Shown here: positions 9,645 to 22,382 of the stretch, in pieces | Numbering within the stretch: the stretch's first letter is position 1 | How the letters are laid out: each line of letters opens with the position of its first letter | Assembly (NCBI GenBank): GCA_036346375.1 | Contig: CM070500.1 | Location: 82,874,437-82,938,436 of the forward strand | From: Guadua angustifolia | Lineage: Eukaryota; Streptophyta; Magnoliopsida; Poales; Poaceae | Direction: 5' to 3' | Length of the DNA stretch: 64,000 nucleotides | Notes under the pieces: model-generated | The model's database searches: none | What the model saw: the letters and a program-made list of their open reading frames with translations, nothing else | Told to the model about the DNA's origin: nothing | Program-made: the position numbers and the translations under genes

Positions 9645-12340
9645 ATGGCTGCTTCAAGCTCTCAGCCTCCATCTTTGACAGACTATACATTTACACCCTC
9701 CCTCCCTCCCCCAAACGCAGTAGACCCAACTTGAGAGCACATCAGGCCTACTAAGAAGAACTATAGCCTATCAGTAAAGTGTTTGTTGTGCAATAAATAT
9801 TGAAGGCCAGGCATTTCTCATATGAAGAAGCATTTGGCAGGCATACCAAGTGATATCTAACCATGTAAAGCTGCTACATCGAACATAAAGAATAAATTTC
9901 TAGATTTGCTAGAGGAGCAATGAAAAAGAAAGAGGAGAAAAATCAAAAGGAAGAAGAACTGCGATCAGAGGTTAACATATCGGGAGATATACAAGAAGAT
10001 GATGTTGTCATGGTGGAGCCTCTAACGAGTCAACAACATAAAGGGCCAATTGATAAGTATTTTGTGGCTGGTTTGTTAGTTATTGGTAAGGAGCAGCAAA
10101 ACATCAAAGATTATATTACAGCAAAACATAGGAATAATGTGAGTGACTATTTGGCCCATTGGGCATACAAATGCAGCATTCCATTCAGTGCTCTCACTGA
10201 TCCAGCTTCTCTAGCTTTTACTGAGGTAGTTGGATAATATGGTCATGGTTACAAACCTCCTAGTATGTACAAGTATTGGGTGCCATTGTTACAGAAATAG
10301 GTGATAAGGACCGCACATAAAGTGGCGGAAAAAAAATAGGACACACTATCATGACAAATGGGTGGACTGATTGGAGAGGTACAAGCCTAAGGAATCTATG
10401 CATGAATAGTGAGTTGGGCACTGTTTTCCTTAGAGCTATCGATGTCTCAGCTGATACTCATAGTGCAAAGTATATATTCAAATTTGTTGAGAGTGGAATC
10501 AAAGATGTCGAGGTAGAAAATGTTTTGCATGTTGTCACTGACAACGCTTTAGCAAATCTAGCAGTAGGCTGGATTTTAATGGAGAAATATCCTCATATTT
10601 GCTAGACTTTATGTGCTGAACATTGCATCAACCTGATATTAGAGAAACTTCCAAGGATCAACACATAAAAACTATAGTGGACAAGGCCAAGAAGGTTACC
10701 TCTTTCATATATAACCATCACAAAACACTTGATTTGATGCGCTCATACTCAGACAATAAAGAGATTGTGAGACCTAGGGTGACATGCTTTGCTACAACTT
10801 TTCTCACATTGGACAGCTTCAACAAGTTAAAGTCAAAATTAAAACGAATGTTTGTTGGTAATAGGTAAGCATTGAAACTCTTATCCTTATTTGGCCATAC
10901 TTTTATTTCTATAGTTTCTTATAAAGAATGGCTATTCAACAGGTTTAATGCACTCAAGATATCAAGAACTATAAAAACTAAAAGAGTTAGCTCAATTGTT
11001 CTATCTGATGAAGGGTTTTGGGCTAGTGTGGAACTAGCCATTAATATTTTTCTCTCACTAGTTAAGCTTCTTCGACTTGTTGATGGAGATAAAAGGCCTG
11101 TTATAGGATTCATCTATTGAGGTTTATTGGACACAAAGCATGAGCCGGTTCATTTACTTAAAAATGAACTCAAGCTATGAACTCCTGTGATGAATGCTAT
11201 TGATTTCTACATTGATGGCAAGCTGGACAAGGAGCTCCATTTAATAGCATATTATCTCAATCTGTACTGCTTTTATAGGGATAGAGTTGACATGGTTGGA
11301 TCAGAAAAGATTTTTAACAGCATTCATAAGTTTATCCAGCGCATTTATCCAAATGAAGATATTCAAGACAAGATCACAATGAAGGATATGATGGCCTACT
11401 CTGAGGCTACTGGGACTTTTGGAAATCAAAGAGCTATTACAATGGAGGAAATGATGGTCTACTCTGAGGCTATTAGGACTTTTTGGAAATCCAGGAGCAA
11501 AGAAGCAAAGAGAAAAACTAGATGATGCACTTAATCCTGATAACTAGTTCATCTTTTATGGTTGCTTCATCCCCCCCCCCCTCTCTCTCTATGTTGCACT
11601 ACCTTGTAGCTATACTATTTTTTTTCGTTTGGCAGCTCATTGATGGAATGTTTGGAGATCAAAAGCACCATATTTGGAAGGGATTGCCACAAAAGTACTC
11701 AACTTGACATGCAGCTCTTCAGGATGTGAAAGAAATTGGAGCGCTTTTGAATAGGTAATTTTTCCTACCATTTTTTGTAGTGTACTTTGGCAAGTCTATA
11801 CTAACTTTGTAGCATCTTCCTGTATTAAATTAATTAAATATTAACTTCTCCTTTGCTAATTTTGTTTAGACCCAAACAAAGAAAAGGAACAAGTTAGATG
11901 TTCAGAGGCTAAATGACATTATATTTGTACAATTCAACTCAAGAATGAAAAATAAAGAGAACTCAACAAAGAAAAGAGACCCTATAATGGAAACATGTGA
12001 AAATGGTGACATTCATAATGCATAAGATTGGCTTGATGTTGAACCTGTAGGGTTACCATGTGAGGACAGAATAGAAACTTGGGGCTATACTTCTAAAGTG
12101 CCTACTCTAAGAGCAAAGAGATCTAATAGAAGTTTAAGCAAGAAATTAACAAAATGTACCAAAAGGTCATGCAGTGCATTATCTGGTTGTGGTTCTACAT
12201 CTACGCTACCGGCAGTAGCTGAAAATGAGAGTAACAAGGAGTTGGATTGCTATGTTTTTGACAAGGAGTTTCTTAATTCTGATGAGCTTGAGATTAAAGC
12301 GTCGGGTGGTGATGCGACGCTTGATGATGATTCAGAGTAG
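9645..12340 (+). pseudogene. Decayed hAT-family transposase gene
   Basis: A series of plus-strand frames in order matches the layout of a plant hAT transposase. A BED-type zinc finger remnant is near 9780-9870, with CLLCNKY and ISHMKKHLAGIPSD. The catalytic core lies at 10351-10860 with TNGWTDWRG, VVTDNA and CAEHCINLILEKLP. There is more core to 11525, then a tail with DKEFLNSDELEIKASGGDATLDDDSE ending at 12340. Stop codons and frameshifts break it at several points, for example at 9731 and after HIC at 10605. It cannot make a full protein. Sequence at about 12655-12780 (TTCCGTTTTTCACAAC, then GAGCTGTTTTCATG) resembles an Ac-like terminal region, but I could not define the ends of the element. 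Confidence 0.8.
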
Positions 12341-14269
12341 CTTATTCCCCTTGATCATTTTGTGTACTTGAAGCAAAACTTTAGCTATTTTGGTCGTCAT
12401 TGTGTTTACTTAGCCTACTCTGGTCTTGTAATGTTGCATGCTTTTAAACTATGGTGTAAATTTGTTGCGAGTCATACTTTGGTGCAAAACTATAATTGTT
12501 TGTCGATTGTTCTTGCTATTATTTTGAATTAGAAATGAAGTCATCATGGTATAATTGTTGAACAATTCATGTATATGTGATAGTAATGATAGTAGAATGC
12601 ATTTAAATATCTCTTAGTCTAGCATAATCATCAAATACAAACATATATGAGCCGGAACACCAAATTATCCGTATAATTCCAATTAAACATTCGTATTCCA
12701 ATTAATCGTTTAGCGGTATCATGCATGTCCGGCTACCATATTCCGTTTTTCACAACACGGAGAGCTGTTTTCATGTTTTTCTTTTTGACAATTGCATAAG
12801 AATTAAAATATAGATGAAGGGTAGATGATGATTACTTACCCCTTCGCTTACTTTAAGATTTATATAACTTATATTTGAAGGAAAAGCATTGAAGCACTCT
12901 GTTCTTCCTTTTACTGGCCTATCTCCTTCCCTTCACAAGCGCCCCCAGCGCTCACGTGACCGCGAGCTCGCCACTACGCACCTCCGCCACCTCATCTCCG
13001 GCCGGCCACGTCACCGTGTGAGCACGTCCTCCCCTGAATCCAGCTTCCTCTGCGCGCTACTCACCTTCATGCTCTGAGCTGCCCGTCGCACCTGCCTGTC
13101 AGTGCCTGAAACAGGGTTCTTGATTTAGGTTTAGGTGGCGCAACCTACATATGTGCATGTACTTGTTCTTTATACTTGTGATCCTGTACAACATGTGCTT
13201 GATCTTTATACTTGCGATCCTGTGCAACTAATTGTACAGTTGTGATCCAGATTCCAGATGATGAAAGCCATAGCTATGCATGCGCTTTCAGTAAACCAGT
13301 GTAAATGTGCTGGTAAAATCCATCTACAAGTCTCTTTACCACTATATATATTAATTTGTTGATTCATTCCAAGAGATATGCTAAATAGCTTGGCTGGATC
13401 GAAAGATGGATACCATGGTTGGTTATGTGACGTTGCAATTGAACCACCTTCTTGTGTTGTTCTCAGTTGGGTGTCCATGTCTGCCGTTCCTCCTGATGGA
13501 TGCTGCTCGTGCGTACATTCTGGAGAAGGCAAAGGGCCTTTTTGTAACACTGTACTTTGCTGTTGGGCCAGATTAAATATTGACTAGCTAGGTGTGTACG
13601 TGTGTTGTGATCTATGGGCTGATATATCCTCCTCGCTAGGCCGTTCCTTAACATAGCGGCTATCGTATATACTCATCCCGAGTTGCAATACATTTTGAAG
13701 TTATGGATAATAACCCATGTACAATACGATAAAGTTACGCATGAGCTACGATACAATACACCGCATTTCTTACTATAGCTTCCGGAAGAAGCAAGCGTGT
13801 ACTTCTCGTTATTGAGGTTAACGAGGTATTATCGGACATATTTAAAAATTGATATAGTTCATACAAAATCATTTTATTTATTATTTAAGTGGTTATTTCA
13901 AATTCGAATTAACGAGTCGCTGTCGAGCCAAACCCATTAACTTTTTTTCTTTTAAAATAAACTCATTTTAATTCTAAACATATTAACTACTATGCGTGGG
14001 GCGGCCGTCACCGGAGCTCCCCCCGCCCTCCATGCCAGCCAACACCACCATGCACGTCGGAGGAGCCAGGCGGCAGTCGGAATCAGGAAGATGGCTCCGA
14101 TCATGGCAACGACGAGCCAAAGTGGCGAGAACGGGCGAAAGCTCAAAAGCTAAATATCTCCTTCCTCCACCCATCCCTACGTTATGCAAAAACGAAGGAT
14201 AAGGATGCCACGCAGCGGCATAGAGACTGCAACTTAAGTACCCATTGACACTGTCAGCGGTGTTACAGA
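12341..14269. other. Intergenic, no supported gene
   Basis: Contains the possible hAT terminal region near 12655-12780 and a 36-bp tandem duplication starting at 13162 (CTTGTTCTTTATACTTG, then CTTGATCTTTATACTTG at 13198). The GC-rich patches at 12930-13070 and 13990-14110 carry no frame I recognise. Confidence 0.45.
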
Positions 14270-14736
14270 GTTACAAGAGAAATTTTGGCGTGTCAAGCAT
14301 CACATTAGGAAAAATAGCACAGTCACGTAGCATCCATCCCCGTGTTGAAATTGTTAACCAAATATCGAAGGGTGTGAGATTAACTCTGGTAAACACGCGA
14401 AAAAATTGGTGGTCTCTTGGCAAATGTTTAGTCCCGATTTGCCCGTTGTTTCGGTTAAAAATTGCACTATGGAGTTGGGCCCGTGCCGGACTCGAGATTA
14501 GGCCCAAATTTCCGTCTTCTTTTCTCTCGGTTCCTGTTCGTTGTCCTCGTGTTGACTTGACCTGCCCAAGTCACATTGGTGCAGACTTCTGGTCGAGGCA
14601 ACGATACTTTTTTCACACGGCACACGCGCCATGATCCGTTCATGACGCCGATCATGTTGTGATGTCACACTGCACGAACGTACATCGATAGAAATTTCAC
14701 CTGGTGTTTGATATGTATTTCCAACGAACACCCAAT

Positions 14737-15254
14737 TAGGGATGGCAATCGAGATCCGTTCCCCGATCCTCGGCGGAGAATTCCTCTATTAGGGGACGGG
14801 TATAGGAAGAAATCGTTCCCCACGGGGATGGAAACCGAGGAAGTTATTCCCCCGTCGGGGATGGCGGGGACGGGGGCGGGGATGGGGAATTTTTTTCCCC
14901 GCGGGGATCCAGATTTAGTTTAGTCCAATTTAGTTATTAAATTGCAAACATATTCTCTAACCCATCATATTCACATTTTCATAAACGAGACAACATAATC
15001 TTCAATGAATGCATGCATTCTTTTTTTCCTTGTCTATTGATATGATTTTAGAGTTAAAATGGCTATAAGAGTTCTTCTCTTGTGCGAAATTTTCGTGGGG
15101 ATAGGTCCCTGACGGGGCCCCGATACCCGAACGGGGATGGGGATGGGGGATTTTCTCCCCTAAGACGGGGAACGGGGGCGGGGAAAATTTTAGATCGCGA
15201 AAACGGGGACGGAGAGACACTCCCGGGCGGGAAATGGCCCCGTTGCCACCCCTA
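14737..15254. mobile_element. Non-autonomous hAT element with 8-bp target duplication
   Basis: It begins TAGGGATGGCAA and ends TTGCCACCCCTA, inverted repeats with one mismatch. It is flanked on both sides by CACCCAAT (14729-14736 and 15255-15262). The 518-bp body is made of G-rich then C-rich stretches around GGGGATGGGGA and CCCCG motifs with an AT-rich centre, and encodes nothing recognisable. Other copies of the surrounding block lack it. Confidence 0.93.
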
Positions 15255-15908
15255 CACCCAATGGTACAAAAGTTCCAAAAGCACGTTAGTTGCAGCAGCA
15301 GGTAAATGGTAAATCGGTAAGGCCGCCGCTGTATCTTGCGGCGAACCTCCAGAGTCAAGGTTTTTAACCTTTAGGTCGAACAAGTCCATCTCTGTCGTCA
15401 GATAGAGATGTCATGTGCTAGAACATCTCTAACGTAGGCCACATGACATCATCTTTAGACTGGTATTAAGCTCACGTACGTCCGGGCTTCTCTCAGGCGT
15501 TCAGCTCGATCGATCCCCGACGAGAAACAGAAACCCCCTCATGTGTGCATTCTGATGGAAGGCATCTCATGATCAAAGGGAAACATGCATGCAGCACAGC
15601 AGCAGCATGGATGAATCATGGATACACAAACAAACATATGGATGTCACACTCATCAGGTGATTTGCACTGCACGCACACGCGACGCGCGCCAAGTCTGAA
15701 AATGATGAAGACTGTGTATTGAATTTGAAATCATTAACTATGCATCAGCTTACAGTATCTTTTCTGTAACAAACTCACACAGAGAAACTTAAAATCCTGC
15801 ATATATAATTTATGTACCTGTGTACATAAAGCTAGTATATATTATGATTGTTTATGGGCGTCACAATTTCTTTCTTTCTTTCTTTTTGGGAAAAAAAAGA
15901 GATGATCT

Positions 15909-16463
15909 TCAGACTTTGTCATTCTGAGATGGAGATGCCTCGTTCCCGCCCTGCATGTCCAAGCTGTTGCCATGACCACCAGCGTCACAGACAAACAGCA
16001 AGCAGAACCCACCGACGGTGACGAGCAGAGCCATCCCCCAGACTGCCAGGTTCAGCGGCGGCGGCATCAGCGGCGCCACGCGCCACGCGAACATGGCGGT
16101 CAGCGCCGTCGACAGCGCCCACACGGACAGCTTGAGCCGCTCCCTCGTCCGACTCTGGGCGGGGGAGTACTCGGCGGCGACGAGTGCCTCGAACCTGCGG
16201 ATGCAATAGAAGAGCAGCGCAAGCAAGGCGTAGGCGGCCAGCACGAATGCCAGGTCCCGCGGGTCGTGCAGCACGCGGTACGTGGTCTGCGCGAAGTTGA
16301 CGGCGACGAGGAAGCAGGCGGCGTAGGGGAGCAGGCGGCACACCATGCTCAGCACGCTGTTGTTATGCTCTTGCCGCGGCTGCTGCTGTGGTGGTGGTGG
16401 TAGTGGATGTTTCATGGAGGAGACGTCGCCAATGACGCTTCCTTTGCCCAGGCCATCCCCCAT
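15909..16463 (-). CDS. Four-helix membrane protein, copy A (grass gene family)
   Basis: A 184-residue intronless gene. I recognise the type as an uncharacterised grass membrane protein family (I recall it as resembling rice Os05g0181300-type proteins); no biochemical function is known to me. After a proline/glutamine-rich N-terminus (residues 21-33) there are four hydrophobic segments at about 40-60, 68-90, 111-131 and 135-159, then a polar tail. Shared family signatures are YRVLHDPRDLAFVLAAY, LKLSVWAL and FAWRVAPLMP. I chose the start MGDGLGKG because copy B begins identically there. An upstream in-frame ATG at 16568 would lie upstream of the TATA-like site. The gene is in a duplicated block with copy B at 24083. 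Confidence 0.8.
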   Translation of the reverse strand: MGDGLGKGSVIGDVSSMKHPLPPPPQQQPRQEHNNSVLSMVCRLLPYAACFLVAVNFAQTTYRVLHDPRDLAFVLAAYALLALLFYCIRRFEALVAAEYSPAQSRTRERLKLSVWALSTALTAMFAWRVAPLMPPPLNLAVWGMALLVTVGGFCLLFVCDAGGHGNSLDMQGGNEASPSQNDKV

Positions 16464-16554
16464 TGGATATGTGGATACGATCGACGTGCTTCGGTGCTGT
16501 GCTATTGCTCCCTGTTCCTTAATTACAAAGTATGTCAGGGTATGCCTATATGGG

Positions 16555-16564
16555 TTTATATATA
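16555..16564 (-). promoter_or_regulatory. TATA box of membrane protein gene A
   Basis: On the minus strand this reads TATATATAAA, about 92-100 bp upstream of the chosen start codon at 16463. Copy B has TATAAA at the equivalent place. Confidence 0.6.
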
Positions 16565-16799
16565 TCATTATATGGGATCATGCGACTTCGATCCATAATG
16601 CTTATAAACTGGCTGGAACCCGTCGTACTACGTACGTAAGTAGCGATCGACAACTTCACCGAAGTTGTGCATGAGAACGAATATAGTTTAGCAGAAACCA
16701 TTGGCTGACCGAGCAAACCTAGTCCTGGAACAACAATTGAAAAGAGAACTTGACCCTGTGTGCTGACCGAGCAAGTCCTTAACTCTATCCGATTTTGTT

Positions 16800-17800
16800 T
16801 TAAAAAAAAAAACTCTATCCGATGTTCGTACTACATATGATTGTTTGTATCGATCATCGGTGAACTTGACCATGTGTGCTGGCCTTTACCCGCGGGCCAA
16901 GGAACACGTCGTTCCTCTGCTTCCGTCAGTGGATACACACGGGAAACGGTCGTCTCGGTGAGAGCACCGGCAATGCGGCTGCAGTTTCGCGTGCATCTCG
17001 TCTGATCTGCCTTCGCGAGTTTGCGTGGGCGGAGACACGGAATGCGCGGACAGAGAGTGGAGACGATGCCGCGTGACCAGTGATCGAGACCGGTAAAAAT
17101 CAAAGTAATTTTACTGTAGATAAAATAGTAGTAAACAGTGGTAGTAGAAATTAGATCTAGCTGTACATTTCTCAAGGGTATTATGGACTTTTGATCTTTT
17201 ACTACCTTACTTATTAATTGTTATCGCTGACCTTCATTTTTCACCGCCGCCACCCTTTGTTGCGTTACTCGTTATCGCTGCCTTCCTTTTTTCACCACCA
17301 CCGCTAGTTCGGTCCTGTCGACGCCGCAGCCTCTGCTTTCCTGCCTATACCCTCTTGGATTATGACCACGCTGCGGCTGACGCCCTCTAGCCTGATTCGT
17401 GATGACGCCGTGGTCTCGCACTAACACAATGAATGCTCTGTCCTGCACGGCTAAGAAGCAGTTCTGAATTTTACATAAAAATAATAAAAAAATATACATA
17501 CGTTCAAATTTTTTTTTAAAAAAACTAACTACAATACTACCATTATATGATTTCTACTATCAATACTATCAACGAAAGTATAACTAAATTCTAACTAATC
17601 TGATCTATTGAATCAAATAGAATGGACGGCTAATATTTAATATCATGTCTTGTAAAAGTGCTAAAAAGAAATTAAGTTGGGCAAGGCCGGCAAAATACCC
17701 GGTCGCATCAAACCCGCGCATGGAGAGGCAGAAACGTTGGCCCTCCGGAGTTCAAAGATCTTAGAACTGGGCGGTCCACCAGGCTGCTCGCCCAGGTGAG
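16800..17800. other. Sequence specific to block A, no gene seen
   Basis: This part of the gene A upstream flank has no counterpart in block B, where the flanking motifs are joined almost directly. It includes a local duplication with TTATCGCTG(A)CCTTC at about 17222 and 17273. No coding signal or terminal repeats are clear. Confidence 0.45.
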
Positions 17801-19056
17801 GCCTAGCCGAATGAATATTCAGCAACCATTTCTCCGCAGTTGTCAGCTTCTTATTATTTTTTGACAACGTCAACTTCTTATATATGTTACTAGACTGGAA
17901 TATGCGCCGCGCCTTGCTACGTACTGGAATTCTTAGCTACGCCCGGAGAGCAGCAATCACCCGGATGTTTTTTTTTTAAATAACATCTAAATTTTGGACT
18001 GTTGGATCTAACGGCCTAACCGTTAGATCAAAAGATTGTTAGTTCTTCTATGTTATTCTAAACGAAAATTTGGAATTGTAAGACATCTCTGTTAAATCAA
18101 TGACCGATATCACAATATGCAATTCAGGTTGGCCTCGTTTTGGTCTGTTCTTCTGTCGTGATATCCCCGTTTCATCAATCACACCAATCTCGGAGAAGAT
18201 CCAACATTCCAAGATTTGGATGATTTTTAGTAACAAAACATCTAGGTGATGTTTATCAAAACCCAAATAAATAAATAGAATACATGTCGCCATAGCTGCC
18301 ATATGAAACAATCCAACCCCGTTTCGAATGGTTATAAATAATTCAGATATCGCAGTTGCACCATAAATGAGATTACAACACTGGTTGCAGTTAGCATAGA
18401 TCATGTACGTGTGTGTATAGTATAGATCTGCAGCGTTCAAAACTCACCCAAAGACCTAATTAAAACAACCGGAGAAGACGAAATTAGCATTGATTAAAGT
18501 TAGTGACTAGTGAGGATCATTTGTTGCGATACATAGGATAACCACGTTGAACTACTGATGAGTGGCGATCCGTTTGTAAACACGAACGGGAATTTGGTAG
18601 AAATTATATGAGAATGAACTTATTCATGTAAAGTTCATGAATTCTACATCCCGTATTTGTCTCAGGTCTCAACTGGGGGCATTATAGTTTAGGCATCGTT
18701 ATGTACTGCCTCACGTCACAAGCGCAAGTCATTTTGGATATTGGCGCCGTCTCTAAATATAATTTTAATCCCAAATTTTTATTTTAATATATTTATAAAA
18801 CCCAATAAAATTATAATATTATGAAAGTACTTTTCAAAACAAATCTATACATAGATTTTCATGTATTCAATTTAAATATTTATGAAGATATAAATGGATA
18901 TACGGTTTTGAAAGTTTGATAGGACATATCCCAAAACCACATATAATTGTGACTAGATGGGGTATTTAAAAGCTGATGACAGGTTACAACTTCTAGAAAG
19001 AGAAATATGCTAAAAATTCTTTGGTGGACTTTAATTTTGAAGGGTTACTTTTAATA

Positions 19057-19310
19057 CTCCCTTCATGCATGAATATTTGTCGTTTTGGGCATAGGTGCAG
19101 TCAAATTTTTGAAACTTTGACTGTCAATATCTTTTATAATATCTAAATTGGATACAAAAAATCTTATGTATAGATTGTCTCGAAAAGTACTTTCATATTA
19201 TTACAATTTTATGGGTTTTATAAATTTATTATAATAGAAATTAGTGGTCAAAGATATATTTTGGAGACCGTGTCAATGTCAAAAAGACAACTATTTGTAA
19301 CCAGAGGGAG
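19057..19310. mobile_element. Stowaway-type MITE (block A copy)
   Basis: It begins CTCCCTTCATGCATGAATAT and ends ATTTGTAACCAGAGGGAG, with TA on both sides (19055-19056, 19311-19312). This fits the CTCCCTCCGT-type ends and TA target of Stowaway elements. The equivalent copy in block B is 25982-26239. Confidence 0.8.
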
Positions 19311-20282
19311 TAATTAGCGTGGCGATATATTAATTTGAAAATAAAATAAAAAAGAGATAATTAGCACGGCCAATAATTCAAAGGTTGAGATTTTGTAAAT
19401 TTACAAGACGGGTCTACCTCTCAATCCTCTTTTTACCATAGGGGAGAAATCTCAAAATAAATTATACTAATTAAATATGAAATCGATATCACAAATATAT
19501 CTTTTCGATTAGGAATTTCAACATTTGCAATTCGAAGAAAACATAGCTCACCCCTTTAATTGGACAAATATGGTTGAGGTCATGTTTAGATCCATTAGCA
19601 CTAACAGTTAGCTGCTAAAATTAGCTAAAATGGATCTAAAGGGCCTTAAGCTATACAATTAATATCAAGTTTCAAGCAAATTTGATATATATATCCGGAG
19701 TGTTTCCGCACTCTGGAGCTTATAGGGCTCTAGATTAAATTTTTTAGTGTGTGCGTGTACACTGTACATAATTCATGAGTGTAAGGTACATGGGTTGCGT
19801 AAGTCCTTATACCCCTAAAAAAAACGAAATGCCCTTAGCTACATGGGTAGTCCTCTCTCGTGTGAACATGCCGTGTACATGTAGCGTTATGGGTGTTCTC
19901 ACCTGACAAAATCCCACTCGTCGGCACCGGTCCCATATATACAAATAATCTCCACTAACTTCAATTAATAATGATTGTGGAAAAGCTTCAATCGACACTA
20001 ATTTTCTCTTATCTTGTGCAACCTCATCAACACTATTGTTTTAAGCCTTTGGATCATTGGATGATCAATATGTAATTCCCTAGTACTATGAAATTAAGAT
20101 GGTAGCATATGTTATTATACTGTTTTGAGAAAACATTTTACCTTTTCTCCTTTCTATACCTTTTATTTCTGTTATTTATGGCTATTTTCAAGATCATTTA
20201 TTATTATGGAATAGAGTAATATAGATTATTCAAATGTAATAGGTGACCGAATAAAGGAAGACCCGTAATACGATCCTTTATA

Positions 20283-20564
20283 CTCCCTCCGTCCAAGTTT
20301 ATAAGACATATTTTTTTAATAGTCTTGTCTATATATAAATATAGGACATATTTTGTATTCCATCGAAATTTAGCGTGACGTTCCCTCTATACCCCTAGTA
20401 AATATCCAGCTTTACTTTCTATTCTCTATACGCATGCATTTAATATAGTGCTTAATAATAATAATTAGGAGTAATCTAGTTATTTTTAGTATCTTTTTTA
20501 TTTATGTGCATAGTGATAATTACTGGGACGGAGTTGGTGTACATTTGATTTGGAACGGGAGGAG
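20283..20564. mobile_element. Stowaway-type MITE
   Basis: It starts CTCCCTCCGTCCAAGTTTAT and ends GATTTGGAACGGGAGGAG, with TA flanks at 20281-20282 and 20565-20566. The block B copy keeps only the left end (from about 26960), because another repeat cuts in near 27010. Confidence 0.85.
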
Positions 20565-20569
20565 TAATC

Positions 20570-20786
20570 TTAAGGGTCTGTTTGTTTCAGTTTTGGATTA
20601 TTTTAAAACTGATTTTAGATTGTGGTTATAGAGAAGCTGATTCTTTAAAAGCTAAAATATAAAATCATATATGAAGTGAATTGTGGATTCTAATGTATAC
20701 AGGTGGATTGAATTATGAGAATCGAATTCTAAAATCAAACTATTTTTTTATTCTGCTTTTAAAATCAGAATCCAAACATATCTTAG
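20570..20786. mobile_element. Probable MITE with TCTGTTTGTTT-type end
   Basis: The left end TTAAGGGTCTGTTTGTTTC is partly mirrored by the right end CCAAACATATCTTA. Both halves of the interior carry ATTTTAAAA-type inverted motifs. The match is imperfect and the target duplication is uncertain. A decayed part of the same element is at 27590-27690 in block B. Confidence 0.5.
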
Positions 20787-20849
20787 ACCGTGACTTTTTC
20801 AAAGCGACTATTTCAAAGCGAGTTGCGTGCACGACGGTGTGTGTACTTT

Positions 20850-21308
20850 ATTAGGCCATACCATTGACCAGATCAACGGCGGACTAGGCCGGAGTCAGTC
20901 AATCACCGTACCATGAAGATTCCTCGGCTTCACATGGCCGTATATCTCTCGCCCCTTCGACAGGGCTACCGCTGCTGCATTGCTCTGATCTGCAGTTCCT
21001 TCCCCTCCTAGCCCTTCTTTCTTTCTTTCTTTCCTTCTTTCTTTTAGAAACAGCCATTTTTTTCCTTTGCTTCGGCGGGCGTACTTGGCAGTGGCAGGCA
21101 AGCTCCAGCAGCTGCCGCGCGCATGCGGCCACCCCGGCGTACGCGGCAGCTTCATGCCTTCGACGCGCATGAAGCGCCGGAGACGATCGATATCGGCAGC
21201 GCAGCATCGACGACGCTCTCCTCGTACGGGCCCCGGCGGCGGTGCAGCTCCGAGCTTGTTTTTGGCCCTGATGATGAGGCCCGCTAATCCAGTTATCCGT
21301 GGTGATTA
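20850..21308. other. GC-rich stretch with a TTTC microsatellite, no supported gene
   Basis: Contains a (TTTC)n run at about 21017-21047. Two overlapping minus-strand frames are open but show no family features, so I do not call a gene. Confidence 0.4.
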
Positions 21309-21540
21309 AGTGTTTGGTTGCTTGTATCAAGTGGTACATATATGAGATGGCTCAAAAAAAAATACTATCTATGTGTTTGGTTGCTTGAATAGAATTATTT
21401 CATCCTGGATAACGTGTAATACAAATTTTAGAAATATTCCATATAGATACTGAACCATTCAATTTATCCAGAACAATAGAACCAAATAGTATAGAACCAT
21501 CCCATCCTATTCAACCTCATCTCACCAACCAAACACACCC
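21309..21540. mobile_element. MITE with GTGTTTGGTTG-type ends
   Basis: The left end AGTGTTTGGTTGCTTG and right end CCAACCAAACACACCC are inverted copies. The type is similar to the element at 8109-8534, including an internal second GTGTTTGGTTGCTTG near 21371. Exact ends and target duplication are uncertain. Confidence 0.6.
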
Positions 21541-21710
21541 AATCAGGCCCCAACACCAATGGCGTATTCATAGGGGGGGCGTAAGTGGGTTGGAGCCCCA
21601 CCCCACCCACCCCACCCCCTGAAGTTAGACAAATTTAGAGAAAACTCATCTATAAATTTAGGGGAGCTACCGAGTTAAACAATCGGTTCAGTGAATCTTC
21701 GATAGAGTTT

Positions 21711-22189
21711 TTGATATGCATTGCTTGTCTAGACCCAAGAGATTCATTTGCAAATTTTGAATATGGTAGGCTTCTTCGGCTTTCAGATATTTATTCAGAT
21801 GATTTCTCATCATATGATCGTGTGGTTTTGGAAGCACAACTTGACTTATTCATTGATGACTTGAGAAGAGAAGAATTTTCAAGTTGTGATGATCTTGCTA
21901 GTCTCGCGGTGATGATGGTTGAAGCAAAAAGCATGTTTTTTATCCATTAATCTATATGCTTATTGAATTAGCATTAGTTTTACCTGTGGATACAGCTACA
22001 GTTGAAAGGGCTTTCTCGGTAATGAAGATTATCAAGACAGATTTACGTAATAAGATAAGTGATGACTGGTTAAATGATCTCATGGTATACTACATCGAGC
22101 GAGACATATTTTTCAAGATAGACATGAAAAATATTTTACAATGTTTTCAAAACATAAAAGCAACGTTTTTAAAACATAAAAACCTGTAA
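21711..22189 (+). pseudogene. hAT transposase C-terminal fragment with dimerisation domain
   Basis: The frame beginning at 21711 reads through DDFSSYDRVVLEAQLDLFIDD and ends at a stop at 21948. Shifting by one base at the T-run near 21935 continues as PLIYMLIELALVLPVDTATVERAFSVMK with LRNKISDDWLNDLMVYYIE, the hAT family C-terminal dimerisation motif. The zinc finger and catalytic core are absent, so this is a remnant inside a deletion derivative. The protein type is that of plant TTF-type zinc finger hAT transposases. Confidence 0.88.
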
Positions 22190-22314
22190 ATATCAACTAT
22201 CAACTCTTAAGAAGTAATGATCGGTACGTTTTTTTTCTTTGTAATGTTACATATTTATATTATATGCGACTGTTAGATAAGTGTTGGTATTTTTATATTA
22301 TATATATCATTCTG

Positions 22315-22382
22315 TCATATTCTATATTCGGAAAAATATTATATATATATATTATATATATTAATATATTATATATATTAAT
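22315..22382. repeat. TA-rich microsatellite in the hAT right arm
   Basis: Nearly pure (TA)n with interruptions, within the right arm of the hAT element. Confidence 0.8.

Larger units (their letters stand above)
14270..20845 (+). repeat. Duplicated block, copy A
   Basis: This stretch holds the membrane protein gene A and its two flanks, and large parts recur elsewhere in the window. The left flank (14270-15870) matches 30160-31080 directly and 27733-28120 in inverted orientation. The gene plus right flank (16096-20845) matches 24245-27732, ending in both at GTTGCGTGCACGACGGTGTGT. Part of the right flank (from about 17780) also matches 56411-58450. Copies differ by small indels and by transposon insertions. 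Coordinates are by eye. Confidence 0.8.

Noticed and set aside
14708..15312. Open frames in the G-rich sequence, both strands
   Set aside because: They are translations of the simple GGGGATGGGG-type body of a hAT element with exact ends.
15972..16403. Plus-strand 143-codon frame opposite membrane protein gene A
   Set aside because: Shadow of the GC-rich minus-strand gene; the same shadow appears opposite genes B and 60797.
20899..21339. 146-codon minus-strand frame
   Set aside because: Low-complexity Lys/Arg/Glu-rich translation of a TTTC microsatellite and GC-rich flank, with no recognised domain or supporting structure.
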